Notes: a model not told the origin generated them from the sequence alone. 64,000 nt of DNA from Paenibacillus pabuli (GCF_039831995.1 NZ_JBDOIO010000003.1:2542001-2606000); one strand, 5' to 3'. Counted from the stretch's first letter, positions 1 through 9,682 are shown. Numbers and translations: made by a program.

Positions 1-31
1 TCACTCAAATTCCTAATCATTTCCCTCTCAC

Positions 32-1912
32 TTACTCATACTCGTAAAAAGCATCATCATCCGTATCCACTTCTTCGCCCGTTTGCTTTCGGAAAAACTC
101 TAGGAACGGCAGTCCGTACTTGCGGTACTTGACCTCACCGACCCCTTTGATATCCAGCATGTCACGTTCCGTCTGTGGACATACCACACTCATCTCGCGA
201 AGTGTCGCATCATTGAAAATGATGTATGACGGCACATGCTCCTTCGCTGCCAGATCGCGCCGGATCAGGCGCAGCTGCTCGAATACCGTCTCGTTGACCG
301 CCGATGGCATCGCATCCCGACCACGTCGTCCGCCGTAGTTTGTACCCGAAGCCGTTGCCGCCGTCTTGCGCACCACCCGCTGCATCACTTCACGCTGGCC
401 TTTGAGCACTTCCACCGCCAGAGGCTGCAAACGAACAACCGGATACTGTCCCTCGGACAGCATCAGATATCCTTCGGATACCATGACGTTAATAATTTCG
501 GCAATCTCGCGTTCCGTTCGATTCCCCATCACCCCGTAAGTTGGCAGGGAGTTGAATCCGTAATCCAGCACTTTTTTGGCACGTGAGCCTTTGAGTACTG
601 AAGCGACCAAAGACACACCATAACGTTCACGCATGCGGTGAATGCAGCTGAATATTTTCTGCGCATCAATCGTCATATCCACCAGTTCACGGTCGTCCGT
701 ACAGGAACTGCAAATGCCGCACGGCTTGTCCTCGTGCACCTCACCGAAGTAGTCCAACTGCGCACTGCGCAGACAGCGTGTCGTGTAACAGTAATCCACC
801 ATCTGCTGCAGCTTGCGATAATCGTTTGCTTTGCGGTCACCCTCCATCGGGTTCTGCTCGATCAGAAATTTCTGGGTGATAATGTCCTGCGCCCCGAATA
901 GCAGAATGCACTGACTCGGCTCACCGTCCCGTCCCGCACGTCCTGCTTCCTGTACATACGCCTCCATGTTCTTCGGCATGCTGTAATGCAGCACGTAACG
1001 CACGTTGGACTTATCGATTCCCATCCCGAACGCATTGGTCGCGACCATCACCCGGATATCATCGTACAAAAAAGCTTCCTGGCTCTGGGCCCGTTCATCG
1101 TCCGTCATCCCGGCATGGTAGCGCCCTGCGGGCAATCCCGCATGCAGCAGACGCTGATGCAGATCGTCCACGTCCTTGCGGGTCGCAGCGTACACAATAC
1201 CCGGCTCGCTGGCATGCTCGCGCGCATAGTTCAACACAAAATCCTTTTTGCTCTCGCCGCGCAGCACACTGAACGCCAAGTTATCCCGCCCAAGTCCGGT
1301 CACATAGGTCTGCGGGTCCTGCAAACGCAGCAGCCGCAGAATATCGCCCATGACCTCGGGCGTCGCCGTCGCCGTGAAGGCCGCAACCACCGGCCGCTCC
1401 GGCAAACTGTCCACAAACGGCGCTACCGCCAGGTAGCTTGTCCGAAAATCATGTCCCCACTGCGACACACAGTGGGCCTCATCCACGGCCACGCAGGAGA
1501 TAGGCAGCTGCCCCATCTCATCGCGGAACCAGTCCAGCTCCAGTCGCTCTGGCGCGACGTAGAGCAGCTTCAGCTCACCGCGCTGCGCCGCGCGGATGCG
1601 ATCATTCACTTCTTTGCCGCTTAACGTACTATTGATATAAGCGGCAGCAATGCCGGCGGTCGTGAGCGCATCGACCTGGTCCTTCATTAATGAGATGAGC
1701 GGAGAGACGACCAGCGTCAGCCCCGGATATAACAGAGCGGGAATCTGATAACAGATCGACTTCCCGCCCCCGGTTGGCATAATGCCCAGCGTATCTTCGT
1801 ATTCAAGCAGACTGGACACGATCTTTTTTTGACCCTCGCGAAAGTCGGGGTAGCCATAATATTTTTGCAGGAGACCCTGCGCTTCTTCTAAAGTAGGTGC
1901 TTGCACACTCAT
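32..1912 (-). CDS. recQ: ATP-dependent DNA helicase RecQ
   Basis: RecQ is a 3'-5' DNA helicase that unwinds forks, D-loops and other recombination intermediates. The 626-residue protein has the full family layout: Walker A with GGGKS near residue 50, a DEAH box (VDEAHC), the second RecA lobe ending in the [10 protein letters not shown] motif, a four-cysteine zinc site (Cys near YCYTTRC, then CGICSSC), a winged helix, and a C-terminal HRDC domain with [19 protein letters not shown]. The ATG at 1912 follows AAGGAG at good spacing. It is a monocistronic minus-strand gene. Family assignment is secure; cellular role is from known RecQ biology. Confidence 0.96.
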   Translation of the reverse strand: MSVQAPTLEEAQGLLQKYYGYPDFREGQKKIVSSLLEYEDTLGIMPTGGGKSICYQIPALLYPGLTLVVSPLISLMKDQVDALTTAGIAAAYINSTLSGKEVNDRIRAAQRGELKLLYVAPERLELDWFRDEMGQLPISCVAVDEAHCVSQWGHDFRTSYLAVAPFVDSLPERPVVAAFTATATPEVMGDILRLLRLQDPQTYVTGLGRDNLAFSVLRGESKKDFVLNYAREHASEPGIVYAATRKDVDDLHQRLLHAGLPAGRYHAGMTDDERAQSQEAFLYDDIRVMVATNAFGMGIDKSNVRYVLHYSMPKNMEAYVQEAGRAGRDGEPSQCILLFGAQDIITQKFLIEQNPMEGDRKANDYRKLQQMVDYCYTTRCLRSAQLDYFGEVHEDKPCGICSSCTDDRELVDMTIDAQKIFSCIHRMRERYGVSLVASVLKGSRAKKVLDYGFNSLPTYGVMGNRTEREIAEIINVMVSEGYLMLSEGQYPVVRLQPLAVEVLKGQREVMQRVVRKTAATASGTNYGGRRGRDAMPSAVNETVFEQLRLIRRDLAAKEHVPSYIIFNDATLREMSVVCPQTERDMLDIKGVGEVKYRKYGLPFLEFFRKQTGEEVDTDDDAFYEYE

Positions 1913-2124
1913 GTAAAGACTCCTTACTTGTCACTGGTGTTCCTCCACCAGCTTGGTCCCATCCGATTCTGACATCCGAACACGGCACCATTGCCGCATC
2001 CTTGACAACAAAATGGCGTTCTCATGACTTGTCCGTCAAGCAAAACGCCGCTCCCTTTAGTTTAACGGGCCAGCCCCGAATGAGCAACCGCGTTTTACTG
2101 TAAAACGTTTGAAGCTACTTCGCC

Positions 2125-2166
2125 AAAATAAAAACAATCGTTTATCCCTGTTCGGACAAACGACTG
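2125..2166 (-). terminator. Intrinsic terminator, minus strand
   Basis: A stem formed by CAATCGTTT (2135-2143) and AAACGACTG (2158-2166) has one mismatch. On the minus strand it is followed by a T-rich run (2125-2134). It lies downstream of the broken Rpn-type gene. The rest of 1913-2248 shows no gene I can support. Confidence 0.6.
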
Positions 2167-2248
2167 CTTCTCATTTTTTTCAAGTAACCTACTATATCCC
2201 GGCAGTATAATCTTACCGATTATCTCGTGGATTTTTGCAATTCCACTT

Positions 2249-2529
2249 CTAATCTTTCAGTGCATCAACTTCAGACTCGGTTAAGCCGCTTGCCTGAACG
2301 ATAACAGAAACTTCGATTCCTAGAGAAAGCATCTTTTTTGCTATTTCAATCGCCTTTCTTTTTTCACCTTCCACTAATCCTCTAGCTATTCCTTTTCCGT
2401 AGCCCACTCAATCATCGAGGCTTCGTCATACAAATACTTCTGCAACTCTTCATACAAACGACGTGCCTCTCGATCCTGACTTAAAAACTCCAGCGTATCC
2501 ATCGCTTTCTTCAGCGTAGGTTCATTCAT
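2249..2529 (-). pseudogene. Rpn-family nuclease/transposase C-terminal remnant, frameshifted
   Basis: The minus strand from an ATG at 2529 reads MNEPTLKKAMDTLEFLSQD and continues RRLYEELQKYLYDEAS, then meets a stop. A neighbouring frame resumes at once with GIARGLVEGEKRKAIEIAKK and ends LTESEVDALKD at 2249. This is the typical tail of Rpn (PD-(D/E)XK) recombination-promoting nucleases, where a ...GKxEGxxEGxxxA repeat precedes a helical end. The N-terminal nuclease core is absent and there is a frameshift near 2395. It is a decayed remnant. I infer the family from the tail only; the catalytic part cannot be checked here. Confidence 0.7.
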
Positions 2530-2698
2530 TTGCAGCACCTCTAGTAAAATATATCATTCATATTAGGATATTTTTAACTTATTTGTAATCCTTAAAACAA
2601 TCCCTGTGATATCATCATTAAATATAGCCTTAACTGATGTATGAATAAAACCACCTACATACCCATGTCTTTTGACTCCAAAGGAGGCAAACGCTTCA

Positions 2699-3223
2699 AT
2701 GGAACAACACCATCAGGCGAATTCGAGTTCGTCCACAACAAAGCTCCGCAAGCCATGGATTCGCAGGCACCCCCTCCTCACGACATTCACCTTATTGATA
2801 TTCATACCCATATTCGTACTCGTCGCCTATTTTATGCTCCGCCCTTATTTCTCGACATTTGATCGTTCTGACCAAGGAGATTTAAGTTATTCCATGCCTT
2901 CACAGAATGGAGAATATACGGCTGAAATATATGGTGTTCCTTACGGTGGTGCTGCCGGTGGAGTTACCATCTGGGTGGATGTGAGAAAAACGAATGATCT
3001 TGATGCCTCCAGTGTGAAAACCATCTATCGCGCCGAGTATCACGGACATAACCATCTGGAATGGGAGGGCGAAAATACACTTCGGATCGAAAACTGGAGT
3101 GAATACTCGGATGAGTCTATTACGCTCAACATTGAAGATGAAATCTATGATGGACGGGGCTGGGCATGCAAAAGTCTGCGCATGAAGGATCAGTATGTGC
3201 AGTGCTTGTCACCTAAAAAGTAA
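2699..3223 (+). CDS. Small single-pass membrane protein, DUF5412-like
   Basis: This is a 174-residue protein with an N-terminal low-complexity stretch, one hydrophobic segment (about residues 25-47, LLTTFTLLIFIPIFVLVAYF) and a roughly 120-residue extracytoplasmic domain. That domain contains SYSMPSQNGEYTAEIYGVPYGGAAGG, reported here in summary, and a terminal GWACKSLRM. The order resembles the DUF5412 family of Bacillales membrane proteins, whose function is unknown. I chose ATG 2699 because AAGGAGG lies at 2681-2687; a longer TTG start at 2672 lacks a ribosome site. It is monocistronic and closed by a strong terminator. Confidence 0.7.
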   Translation: MEQHHQANSSSSTTKLRKPWIRRHPLLTTFTLLIFIPIFVLVAYFMLRPYFSTFDRSDQGDLSYSMPSQNGEYTAEIYGVPYGGAAGGVTIWVDVRKTNDLDASSVKTIYRAEYHGHNHLEWEGENTLRIENWSEYSDESITLNIEDEIYDGRGWACKSLRMKDQYVQCLSPKK

Positions 3224-3231
3224 CAACACAA

Positions 3232-3277
3232 AAGCAGCCCTGCTCGCCAAATCTCCCGGCAAGCAGGGCTGCTTGTT
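3232..3277 (+). terminator. Intrinsic terminator
   Basis: A perfect inverted repeat AGCAGCCCTGCT / AGCAGGGCTGCT flanks a 17-nt loop and is followed by TTGTTT. It ends the DUF5412-like gene. Confidence 0.85.
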
Positions 3278-3452
3278 TCACATCTATTAAACTGTCCTTG
3301 CTTCACGACGATTCTAGTGCCAGTGCACATAAGTTTTAACCACTAGGGCTGTTCATTGTTAAGCGTAGAACTCATTACACCGCTGTCTCTAACTAACTTG
3401 TTATTCTTCCTTCTAAAGGACTTCGCCCCAAACCGCTGAAATGCTATTCCTT

Positions 3453-4583
3453 CTATTTCGGAGGCTGTGCTTCACTGTGCTCTTCCCGATTCCGAATCTC
3501 TTTGCGCAAAATGACTTCCAGCTTCTGACGATTATCCAGCAGGCCGGGGTCGTTTGGCAGATACTCCCGAGCTTTCGTGTTATGCATGAGTGCCTGCTCC
3601 CAGTTGCCCAGATGGGCATAACAGAGGGACAGCCGGGCATGCGGCAGCCAGGTGCGGCATGCTGCGGGAACCGGGCGCAGACCCGTATCGCGGCTGCTCA
3701 CGTCTACAGCCTGCATATACCAATAGATCGCAGAGACCAGCTCCTGCCGTTCATGAAAGCAGGCTGCGATCGCACAGCAGAAGTCCGCATGTGGCAGATC
3801 GTACTGGAACGACTGCAGTAGTGCACCCAACTTGCGTCCCGGCTGACCCAGACGTTCGTAACATTCCGCCAGCCTCGCGCAGGCAATGAGCCGATCCTCG
3901 CGATAGCCGCTAGGCTGTTCCAGCAGCTTCGCGTACCCCCGAGCCGCCGCTGCATAACGCTGGCGGTCATAACATTCGCCTGCGTAGTAGAACAGCAGGC
4001 GACCGTGGGCTGCGCCCTCTTCGGCGATCCATTTGCGCAGAATGCGCACGTTACGCGCCGAATGATGGCCTGCTTCGCGGCGGTGCGTGACGGCAATATC
4101 TGCCGTAATGACCCCACTCGCCGGGAAGCTGAGCTGCTCGTGCAGCCGGCCATGCCAGCGGCACCCCGCGTCCCGCTTGACCAGGCGCAACCGTCGGTCC
4201 GTCACGAGCGGACTTCCCTCCGGCCCCTCGGCCAGCGTGTAGTTCAAGATCACAGCTGCCGTCTCCCCCTCGGACGGCAGCTGCTCCTTCAGCTTCTCCA
4301 GCTTCGCCCGTTCCGCTGGCAGCAGCACATCATCCGCGTCTAGCCACAGGATATATTCCTGCGTTGCCTGGTCGAATGAGTAGTTCCGCGCGGCGGCAAA
4401 ATCATCTGTCCACTCATACGTGTAGACCTGGTCGGTATACTGGGCAGCAATGTCCATCGTACGGTCGGACGAACCGGTATCCACAATGACAATTTCGTCC
4501 GCGATTCCGGCTACCGAGTCCAGACAGCGCGCAAGCGTGCGTTCCTCGTTCTTCACAATCATGCACAGACTGATGGTGATCAC
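3453..4583 (-). CDS. GT2-family glycosyltransferase with TPR-like C-terminus
   Basis: The protein has an N-terminal family 2 glycosyltransferase domain: TISLCMIVKNEERTLARCL, the VDTGSSDRT nucleotide-binding turn, and the metal-binding LDADD (DxD-type) motif near residue 95. It is followed by a helical C-terminal half rich in A/L/Y repeats (YYAGECYDRQRYAAAARGY, LAECYERLGQPGRKL) that reads like TPR repeats. This GT2+TPR layout is common in Bacillales glycan clusters, including SunS-type enzymes. I favour GTG 4583 because AGGAAGGGG sits 9 nt upstream and the family begins at this point; an ATG at 4631 is the alternative. It is the last gene of the minus-strand glycan operon. Confidence 0.85.
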   Translation of the reverse strand: MITISLCMIVKNEERTLARCLDSVAGIADEIVIVDTGSSDRTMDIAAQYTDQVYTYEWTDDFAAARNYSFDQATQEYILWLDADDVLLPAERAKLEKLKEQLPSEGETAAVILNYTLAEGPEGSPLVTDRRLRLVKRDAGCRWHGRLHEQLSFPASGVITADIAVTHRREAGHHSARNVRILRKWIAEEGAAHGRLLFYYAGECYDRQRYAAAARGYAKLLEQPSGYREDRLIACARLAECYERLGQPGRKLGALLQSFQYDLPHADFCCAIAACFHERQELVSAIYWYMQAVDVSSRDTGLRPVPAACRTWLPHARLSLCYAHLGNWEQALMHNTKAREYLPNDPGLLDNRQKLEVILRKEIRNREEHSEAQPPK

Positions 4584-4686
4584 GTCACCGTGCCCCTTCC
4601 TGTCGTACGCGTATTTCGTTCTGATCGCCATGCTATTTTCCCTTACTCATTAGATTGCCCTGACTCCCGACTGACTCCCTGCACAA

Positions 4687-4720
4687 CCTACAATCTACAA
4701 TCTAAAATCTACAATCTACC
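4687..4720. repeat. Short AATCTAC tandem repeat
   Basis: Between the glycosyltransferase and methyltransferase genes the sequence repeats CTACAATCTACAATCT and then AATCTACAATCTAC, giving about four imperfect 7-bp units. It is a simple-sequence tract with no evident function. Confidence 0.5.
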
Positions 4721-4760
4721 ACATGCGCCTACTTATCCCTGACTCTTCTTTCTTATCCCG

Positions 4761-5507
4761 TTACCCTTCAACATTCTCCTGACGACGAAGCCGCTTCACT
4801 TGCTCCACCGCTTGGTCCAGCGCCTTCTTACGCAGTTTCATCATGCGAAGATGGTTCTGCTCGACCTCGGCGAAATGCACATGATCCAGCTGCATCCACT
4901 CCGTCACTTGTTTGAGGGTTGGCGACATATGCAGCTGTGTTTTTCGCCGCTTGCGAGCCACGCAACATAGATATTTATGATGAACTTCCAGTTTCAAGAC
5001 TTCAAAATAAGGCATCAGACACATCGCCAGGTTTCCTGCATAGAACGTCTGCTTGTGATCATAGAACGGATGATAGCCATACGGCACGGTTACGATCAGC
5101 GTCCCTTCCTCCTGAAGCAGCCGGTGAATTTGAAGTAATAACGTTTCCGGATGGGCAAAATGCTCCAGCACTTCTCCGAGCAGCACCGTATCGAAGGTCG
5201 TCTTTACTTTCCATTGCGTAATATCCAGCATGCGAAAATCCACATTATTCCGGACAGGTTTGGACTCTTTGGCGAGTTCACTCTGTGCATACCGGATGCT
5301 CTCTTCCTCCAGATCAACCCCTGTTACGCGAAATCCCTCACGCGCCAGCAGAATGGAGGTAATCCCCTGACTGCATCCAACGTCCAGGATTCGTTTGCCG
5401 GTTGCTTCCCTACACATCCAGTGGATGCGGGTCCGAGTGGCTTCATGGGAATCTTCCGAGTTGATCTCACCGTAATAGCGTTCGCTTACCCGATCATGAT
5501 TCGCCAT
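4761..5507 (-). CDS. Class I SAM-dependent methyltransferase of the glycan operon
   Basis: The 248-residue protein carries the Rossmann motif I RILDVGCSQG, the acidic end of beta-2 (VTGVDLEEES) and LLGEVLEHFAHPE, the UbiE/Coq3-like signature. A basic coiled tail (KLRKKALDQAVEQVKRLRR) follows. It presumably methylates a sugar or another glycan-linked acceptor. The start ATG 5507 has GGGGGA upstream and lies inside the end of the dehydrogenase gene (14-nt overlap), which indicates translational coupling. The open frame extends 19 codons upstream, but that stretch overlaps the dehydrogenase and has no ribosome site. Substrate is not predictable. Confidence 0.85.
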   Translation of the reverse strand: MANHDRVSERYYGEINSEDSHEATRTRIHWMCREATGKRILDVGCSQGITSILLAREGFRVTGVDLEEESIRYAQSELAKESKPVRNNVDFRMLDITQWKVKTTFDTVLLGEVLEHFAHPETLLLQIHRLLQEEGTLIVTVPYGYHPFYDHKQTFYAGNLAMCLMPYFEVLKLEVHHKYLCCVARKRRKTQLHMSPTLKQVTEWMQLDHVHFAEVEQNHLRMMKLRKKALDQAVEQVKRLRRQENVEG

Positions 5508-6993
5508 GCTTATCCCCCGATCTTTCATCCGGATGTATCGCATCTTCCTTGTGTGAGGTGACAATGTCCTCGCGATCTACAATCCGATCCGCTTGCACAT
5601 CCCGATGCTGAGGCATTCCTGTGACTTTGTTGATTCCATGCACGCTGTGCACTTCTTGGAGACTCTGCACAGCTACTGCCTGAGGTCGCTTGGGCTGTCC
5701 CAGCACCACAATATTCCCCCCGTGGATTCCGGCTGTCGCATTGCGTGTATCGAAAATGAGCTTTGCATGATCCGCCATCTCCTGATAGTTAAAGCCCGAG
5801 TGGTCGGTTGTGACGATGACCAGATCGGCCCATGTCCACAAGCCCGGCACTGCAGGCTGGGACTGAAGCACAGAGCCGTCATCCTTGCGGAAGACCGGCA
5901 CCATCGGATCGGTGAAAACAACCTCTGCTCCCGCAGCGCTCAGCAGCCGGAAGACATCCAGTGCAGGCGATTCGCGCAAGTCGTCGATATCCTTTTTGTA
6001 AGCCATGCCCGCTAGTACAATGCGTGCTCCTTGAATCGGCGTACCGTTCTGTTCCAGCAGTGCTGCTGCACGCTGAACCACACGCTCCGGCATCTGCCGA
6101 TTGGTCGCGTCCGCGAGTGTGATGAATTGCAGATCTAATCCCTGGCGGTTAGCTGCCCAGGACAGATAGATCGGATCAATGGGGATACAGTGTCCACCGA
6201 TGCCTGGGCCGGGATAGAACGGCATATAACCAAACGGCTTGGTTGCTGCTGCGTCCAAAACTTCCCAGATGTTCACGCCCATTTGTTCACAGGCAGGCAT
6301 GAGCTCGTTCACCAGTGCAATGTTCACACTGCGAAACGTATTTTCGAACAACTTCGCCGTTTCAGCCACGGTCGTTGAACTGACGGGAACGATCTCATTA
6401 AGAAACGAGCCATAGAATTCTTGGCCGTAGGATAAGCAGGCAGGTGTTGAGCCACCGATAATTTTCGGGGTATTTTTCACACCATAGCTGACACTGCCCG
6501 GGTCCACCCGTTCGGGAGAATAACAGACATAAAACTGCTCGCCTGCTGTCCAGCCCGTGGCTGCTTCGAGCGGCTGCTTCACACGCTCCTCGGTTGTGCC
6601 GGGGTAGGTCGTGCTCTCCAAAATAATCAGGCTTCCCTCCTGCAAATAAGGAGTCAAGCCATCCACCGCGGCAGCAATATAGGAAATGTCCGGCTGATGA
6701 TCGGCCGTCAGCGGCGTGGGTACACAGATGACAATGACATTCGCCTGCGCCACTGCGGCATAATCCGTGCCGGCCGTAAACAGCCCGGCTTGAGTTAACG
6801 ATTGAATGGCCGCATCTTCAATGCCCATGACATAAGAGTCGCCTGCACGGAGCCTTGCCACTTTGAATTCATCAATATCAATCCCGTGAACGCGATAACC
6901 GGCCTGTGCCATCTCCACCGCCATGGGAAGTCCGACATAACCCAGACCAATCACGACGGCTTTCAGGGAGCGGCCGTTTATTTTGTTTTGCAT
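5494..6993 (-). CDS. Nucleotide-sugar dehydrogenase (UDP-GlcNAc/ManNAc 6-dehydrogenase type)
   Basis: It oxidises C6 of a UDP-hexose or UDP-HexNAc to the uronate in two NAD-dependent steps. Seen are the NAD-binding VVIGLGYVGLP near residue 14, VIVICVPTPL, LESTTYPGTTEE, YSPERVDPG, and the catalytic cysteine in GIGGHCIPIDP. The YSPERVDPG and PFYPGPGIGGHC motifs fit the WbpA/VipA-like HexNAc group better than glucose-specific Ugd. ATG 6993 follows GGAGGT by 7 nt. About 60 residues after the conserved VLGQPKRP region form an unusual polar, His/Asp-rich tail. It sits between the CapE-like gene and the methyltransferase, which its end overlaps. Confidence 0.9.
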   Translation of the reverse strand: MQNKINGRSLKAVVIGLGYVGLPMAVEMAQAGYRVHGIDIDEFKVARLRAGDSYVMGIEDAAIQSLTQAGLFTAGTDYAAVAQANVIVICVPTPLTADHQPDISYIAAAVDGLTPYLQEGSLIILESTTYPGTTEERVKQPLEAATGWTAGEQFYVCYSPERVDPGSVSYGVKNTPKIIGGSTPACLSYGQEFYGSFLNEIVPVSSTTVAETAKLFENTFRSVNIALVNELMPACEQMGVNIWEVLDAAATKPFGYMPFYPGPGIGGHCIPIDPIYLSWAANRQGLDLQFITLADATNRQMPERVVQRAAALLEQNGTPIQGARIVLAGMAYKKDIDDLRESPALDVFRLLSAAGAEVVFTDPMVPVFRKDDGSVLQSQPAVPGLWTWADLVIVTTDHSGFNYQEMADHAKLIFDTRNATAGIHGGNIVVLGQPKRPQAVAVQSLQEVHSVHGINKVTGMPQHRDVQADRIVDREDIVTSHKEDAIHPDERSGDKHGES

Positions 6994-7025
6994 AGTTTCC
7001 ACCTCCAAACGCTCCGCCTCCCTTG

Positions 7026-8015
7026 TTAGTCGATATAGCCGCCTGCCCGTAAAAATTCGGCAATGGCCTGCCGCTTCATCATGTCACCGTCCGAACGGTA
7101 CTCGGAAAAAGTCACGCGAGGCAGTTTACGATACGAATTCGTCAGGCGCTTGTCCGGTTCCTGTGGCAGGATTACATAATATTGCTCATCGTATTGATAA
7201 GTGCGCGGTGCCTCATAAGGCGAAATCAGCACTTCATGCAATTTCTCACCTGGGCGTATGCCCGTAACCTTGTAGTCGCTCGCCGGACGTCCGGCCTGTT
7301 CCAGCATGACTGACGCCAGATCCGTCATTTTGCAGGCTTTCATTTTCATCACAAATGTCTCTCCGCCTACCGCAGCCTCAGCCGCCTTGAGCAGCAGATA
7401 AATGGCTTCCGTACGGGTCAGAAAAAAGCGGGTCATTCCCTTATCCGTTATGGTCAGACTTTTGCCTTCATCGATCTGGCGACGGAATAACGGCACTACA
7501 CTACCGCTTGTACCCAGCACGTTACCACCGCGGATGCAGACAAACCTGGTGTGTTCACTCAGCCAATTGGCACGGATCATCATTTTTTCGCCGAGTGCCT
7601 TCGTCATGCCGTATACGTTAATCGGATCTACGGCTTTGTCCGTCGAGACATCGATGACTTTGGGAATCTGCATACGGATCGCGGCCCGGATAATGTTCTG
7701 CGTACCGATGACATTCGTCTTGAACGCTTCGTCGGGCTGGTCCTCGCATACTGGAACATGTTTCAATGCAGCCAGATGAAAAAGGACGTCCACGCCCTTG
7801 CACGCATCCTCCACTGCCCGGTAATCCCGAATATCCCCAATGAGGAACCGCAGGCGCGCATCATGACCGAAATCACGCTGCATGGCAATCTGGGCATATT
7901 CATTACGGGATAGAATGCGAATCTCTGCCGGTTCCTGCTCCAGCAATACCTCGGTCAGCTTTTGACCCCAGGAGCCTGTTCCTCCGGTGATCAGAATCGT
8001 TTGCCCTTTAATCAT
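7026..8015 (-). CDS. CapE/PseB-like UDP-sugar 4,6-dehydratase (SDR)
   Basis: This 329-residue extended SDR enzyme probably converts UDP-GlcNAc to a 4-keto-6-deoxy intermediate. It shows the cofactor motif GGTGSWG (11-17), GDIRDY at 60-65, the LAALKHVP block near 81-88, and the active-site Y135xxxK139 in NVYGMTK. These fit soluble PseB/CapE-type dehydratases rather than the membrane-bound FlaA1/CapD type, as no transmembrane segments are present. It lies 32 nt upstream of the dehydrogenase and 18 nt after the glycosyltransferase, so they form one operon. The exact product (UDP-QuiNAc, FucNAc or pseudaminic-type precursor) cannot be set from sequence. Confidence 0.9.
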   Translation of the reverse strand: MIKGQTILITGGTGSWGQKLTEVLLEQEPAEIRILSRNEYAQIAMQRDFGHDARLRFLIGDIRDYRAVEDACKGVDVLFHLAALKHVPVCEDQPDEAFKTNVIGTQNIIRAAIRMQIPKVIDVSTDKAVDPINVYGMTKALGEKMMIRANWLSEHTRFVCIRGGNVLGTSGSVVPLFRRQIDEGKSLTITDKGMTRFFLTRTEAIYLLLKAAEAAVGGETFVMKMKACKMTDLASVMLEQAGRPASDYKVTGIRPGEKLHEVLISPYEAPRTYQYDEQYYVILPQEPDKRLTNSYRKLPRVTFSEYRSDGDMMKRQAIAEFLRAGGYID

Positions 8016-8033
8016 GGTTGAATCCCTCCCTGA

Positions 8034-8723
8034 TCAGATCATGAATTCGCGTAATACTTGAGCCATCTCGTCCCGGCTTAACCGGTCTTTTGGCGGTACC
8101 TTTTTGACCGACGTGTTATTCGAATGAACGATATTGACATAATTGCGCGGAGCGAGCAGCTCGTGCGGCAGATCGATGACATTGCCATGCGTGCCTCTGC
8201 CCGGGAGCTTGACCCGGTATCCTGCTGCATACTCGGCCGTTTTATATAAGTAGACATAAAATTGCGGTGAACGGTGAAACGCCGGGGCCATCTCGTTATT
8301 CACGCTATCCCACAGGTATCCGTTCTGATTGATCAGTGCCATCGTCTGCGGCTGTGGCTTCACGTCATAGAGCTGCTGTACGAAGGTCCGGTGATACAGG
8401 TCATCTGAATCCAGACGGGCAATATAGATGTGCTCCGCTCCCTCTGCAAATGCCAGAATCGCCCGCACACTCTCAATATTGGTCCCAAAACGAATATTGC
8501 TGGGAAGTGGCTCCTGCTGTGCAAGAATCTCCTGCATCAATTCTCCCGATTCCTTGGACAGCTTTACGACCGTCAGGAAATCCTGATTCGTCTGCGCCTT
8601 GAGAGAGTGCAGTGTGAAGGTGCGAAAAATGCTCATTCGTCGCTCCAACCATTCTCTTGTTAATCGCTGCGGGTCCATCCCGTAGTTGTTGAAATTAATC
8701 TCAATCACGACTTTCCTGGACAT
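8034..8723 (-). CDS. Glycosyltransferase, putative rhamnosyltransferase family (PF11316-like)
   Basis: The 229-residue protein has a GT-A-like pattern: IEINFNNYG at the N-terminus, RMSIFRTFTLHSLKAQTNQDF, and a DxD-type metal motif in ARLDSDDLY (D105, D107, D108). The arrangement matches the small family annotated as putative rhamnosyl transferase, a name based on weak experimental support. ATG 8723 is preceded by GAGGAGG with 6-nt spacing; a longer ATG start five codons upstream overlaps that site. It is the first gene of the minus-strand glycan operon and is divergent from the GT-D gene. Confidence 0.75.
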   Translation of the reverse strand: MSRKVVIEINFNNYGMDPQRLTREWLERRMSIFRTFTLHSLKAQTNQDFLTVVKLSKESGELMQEILAQQEPLPSNIRFGTNIESVRAILAFAEGAEHIYIARLDSDDLYHRTFVQQLYDVKPQPQTMALINQNGYLWDSVNNEMAPAFHRSPQFYVYLYKTAEYAAGYRVKLPGRGTHGNVIDLPHELLAPRNYVNIVHSNNTSVKKVPPKDRLSRDEMAQVLREFMI

Positions 8724-8971
8724 AACATTCCTCCTCATCCGAATCTGTCAATCTTCCTGCGCGGAGATGGGGTTCTTTTTATAGTTTTTGGCAGTCGACT
8801 CTATAGCGTATGAAAGGAAGATAGAACCGGTACGGACGCTTGCACTAGTTCCTATATAAATAGATTGATATACACCCCAAGATCGGCCCTGCGGGTTGAA
8901 CGTACAAAACGTTGACGGAGCGCGAACATAGAATAGAGCAGTTCTATTATCAAAGGAGGCCATATCCTGCC

Positions 8972-9682
8972 ATGAATTCGATCTATCTAGAAATTGATGG
9001 TGTGCTTGATCAACTTGAAGCAGCGCTCAAAGAACAGCGTCCCTTCTCTCTTGTCCGGGTGGGCGATGGCGAGAATATTGTCATGTCTCAGGAAACCGTC
9101 TGGACTACGGAACAGGTCCTTCAGGAGCGCTGGGCCATCAAGGCCAATCGGGGTCAAAAAGGGCTTCGTCTTCCCAACCTTCAGCTCAGGGATGAGGTTG
9201 CTGCTTCCCTGCAACGGGCCAGTCTGGTAGGGGTGCTTCCACTCGGAGACCTTACAATCAAAGCTCCGGATTATCTCAAAAGACCGCTGACCGACATGTT
9301 GTTCGCGCATTACGGCATCTCTCCAGCGCTCACTTGCCATGCTTGTGTGAATCGGGAACTGGTCCAAATGCCCCGCTTCTGGGAAATGCTTGCAGGAAGA
9401 CGGGTGCTGCTCGTTACTCGCGAAATCGAGGAACTTCGTGCAGCGCTCGTGCAGGAGCCCTATCATTTGAACATTGCAGCAGCTCTCCCCTTCGATAGCT
9501 GGGATCAGATGGCAGAAACGTTGCAATGGATTGAACTAAATCAACATTCCTTCGATGTAGCTCTTTTCTCCTGCGGAGTCAACGCCGTTGTACTCGCCGA
9601 GCGTACGGCAGCACTCGCGGGCAAAGTCGCCATCGACTTCGGTAAAGCCAACAACATCATTTTGAATGGCCGCGCCAACTGA
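8972..9682 (+). CDS. GT-D-fold glycosyltransferase (DUF1792-like)
   Basis: The 236-residue protein carries the SLVRVGDGE motif (D32-G33-E34) that marks GT-D-fold glycosyltransferases, first defined for a streptococcal DUF1792 enzyme acting on serine-rich repeat proteins. Other family marks are the KANRGQKGLR region and VALFSCGVNAVVLAER near the end. AAAGGAGG at 8952-8959 sets the ATG at 8972. It is divergent from the PF11316-like gene, so it is probably part of the same glycan pathway under a second promoter. The acceptor is unknown; flagellin, spore-surface or S-layer protein are all possible. Confidence 0.8.
   Translation: MNSIYLEIDGVLDQLEAALKEQRPFSLVRVGDGENIVMSQETVWTTEQVLQERWAIKANRGQKGLRLPNLQLRDEVAASLQRASLVGVLPLGDLTIKAPDYLKRPLTDMLFAHYGISPALTCHACVNRELVQMPRFWEMLAGRRVLLVTREIEELRAALVQEPYHLNIAAALPFDSWDQMAETLQWIELNQHSFDVALFSCGVNAVVLAERTAALAGKVAIDFGKANNIILNGRAN

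Noticed and set aside
986-1624. A 212-codon plus-strand frame inside recQ
   Set aside because: It is antisense to intact helicase coding sequence with biased codon shadowing and no start signal.
4687-4720. CRISPR-like repeat
   Set aside because: Units are only about 7 bp with no spacers; it is a simple tandem tract. No CRISPR array or cas gene was seen in the window.
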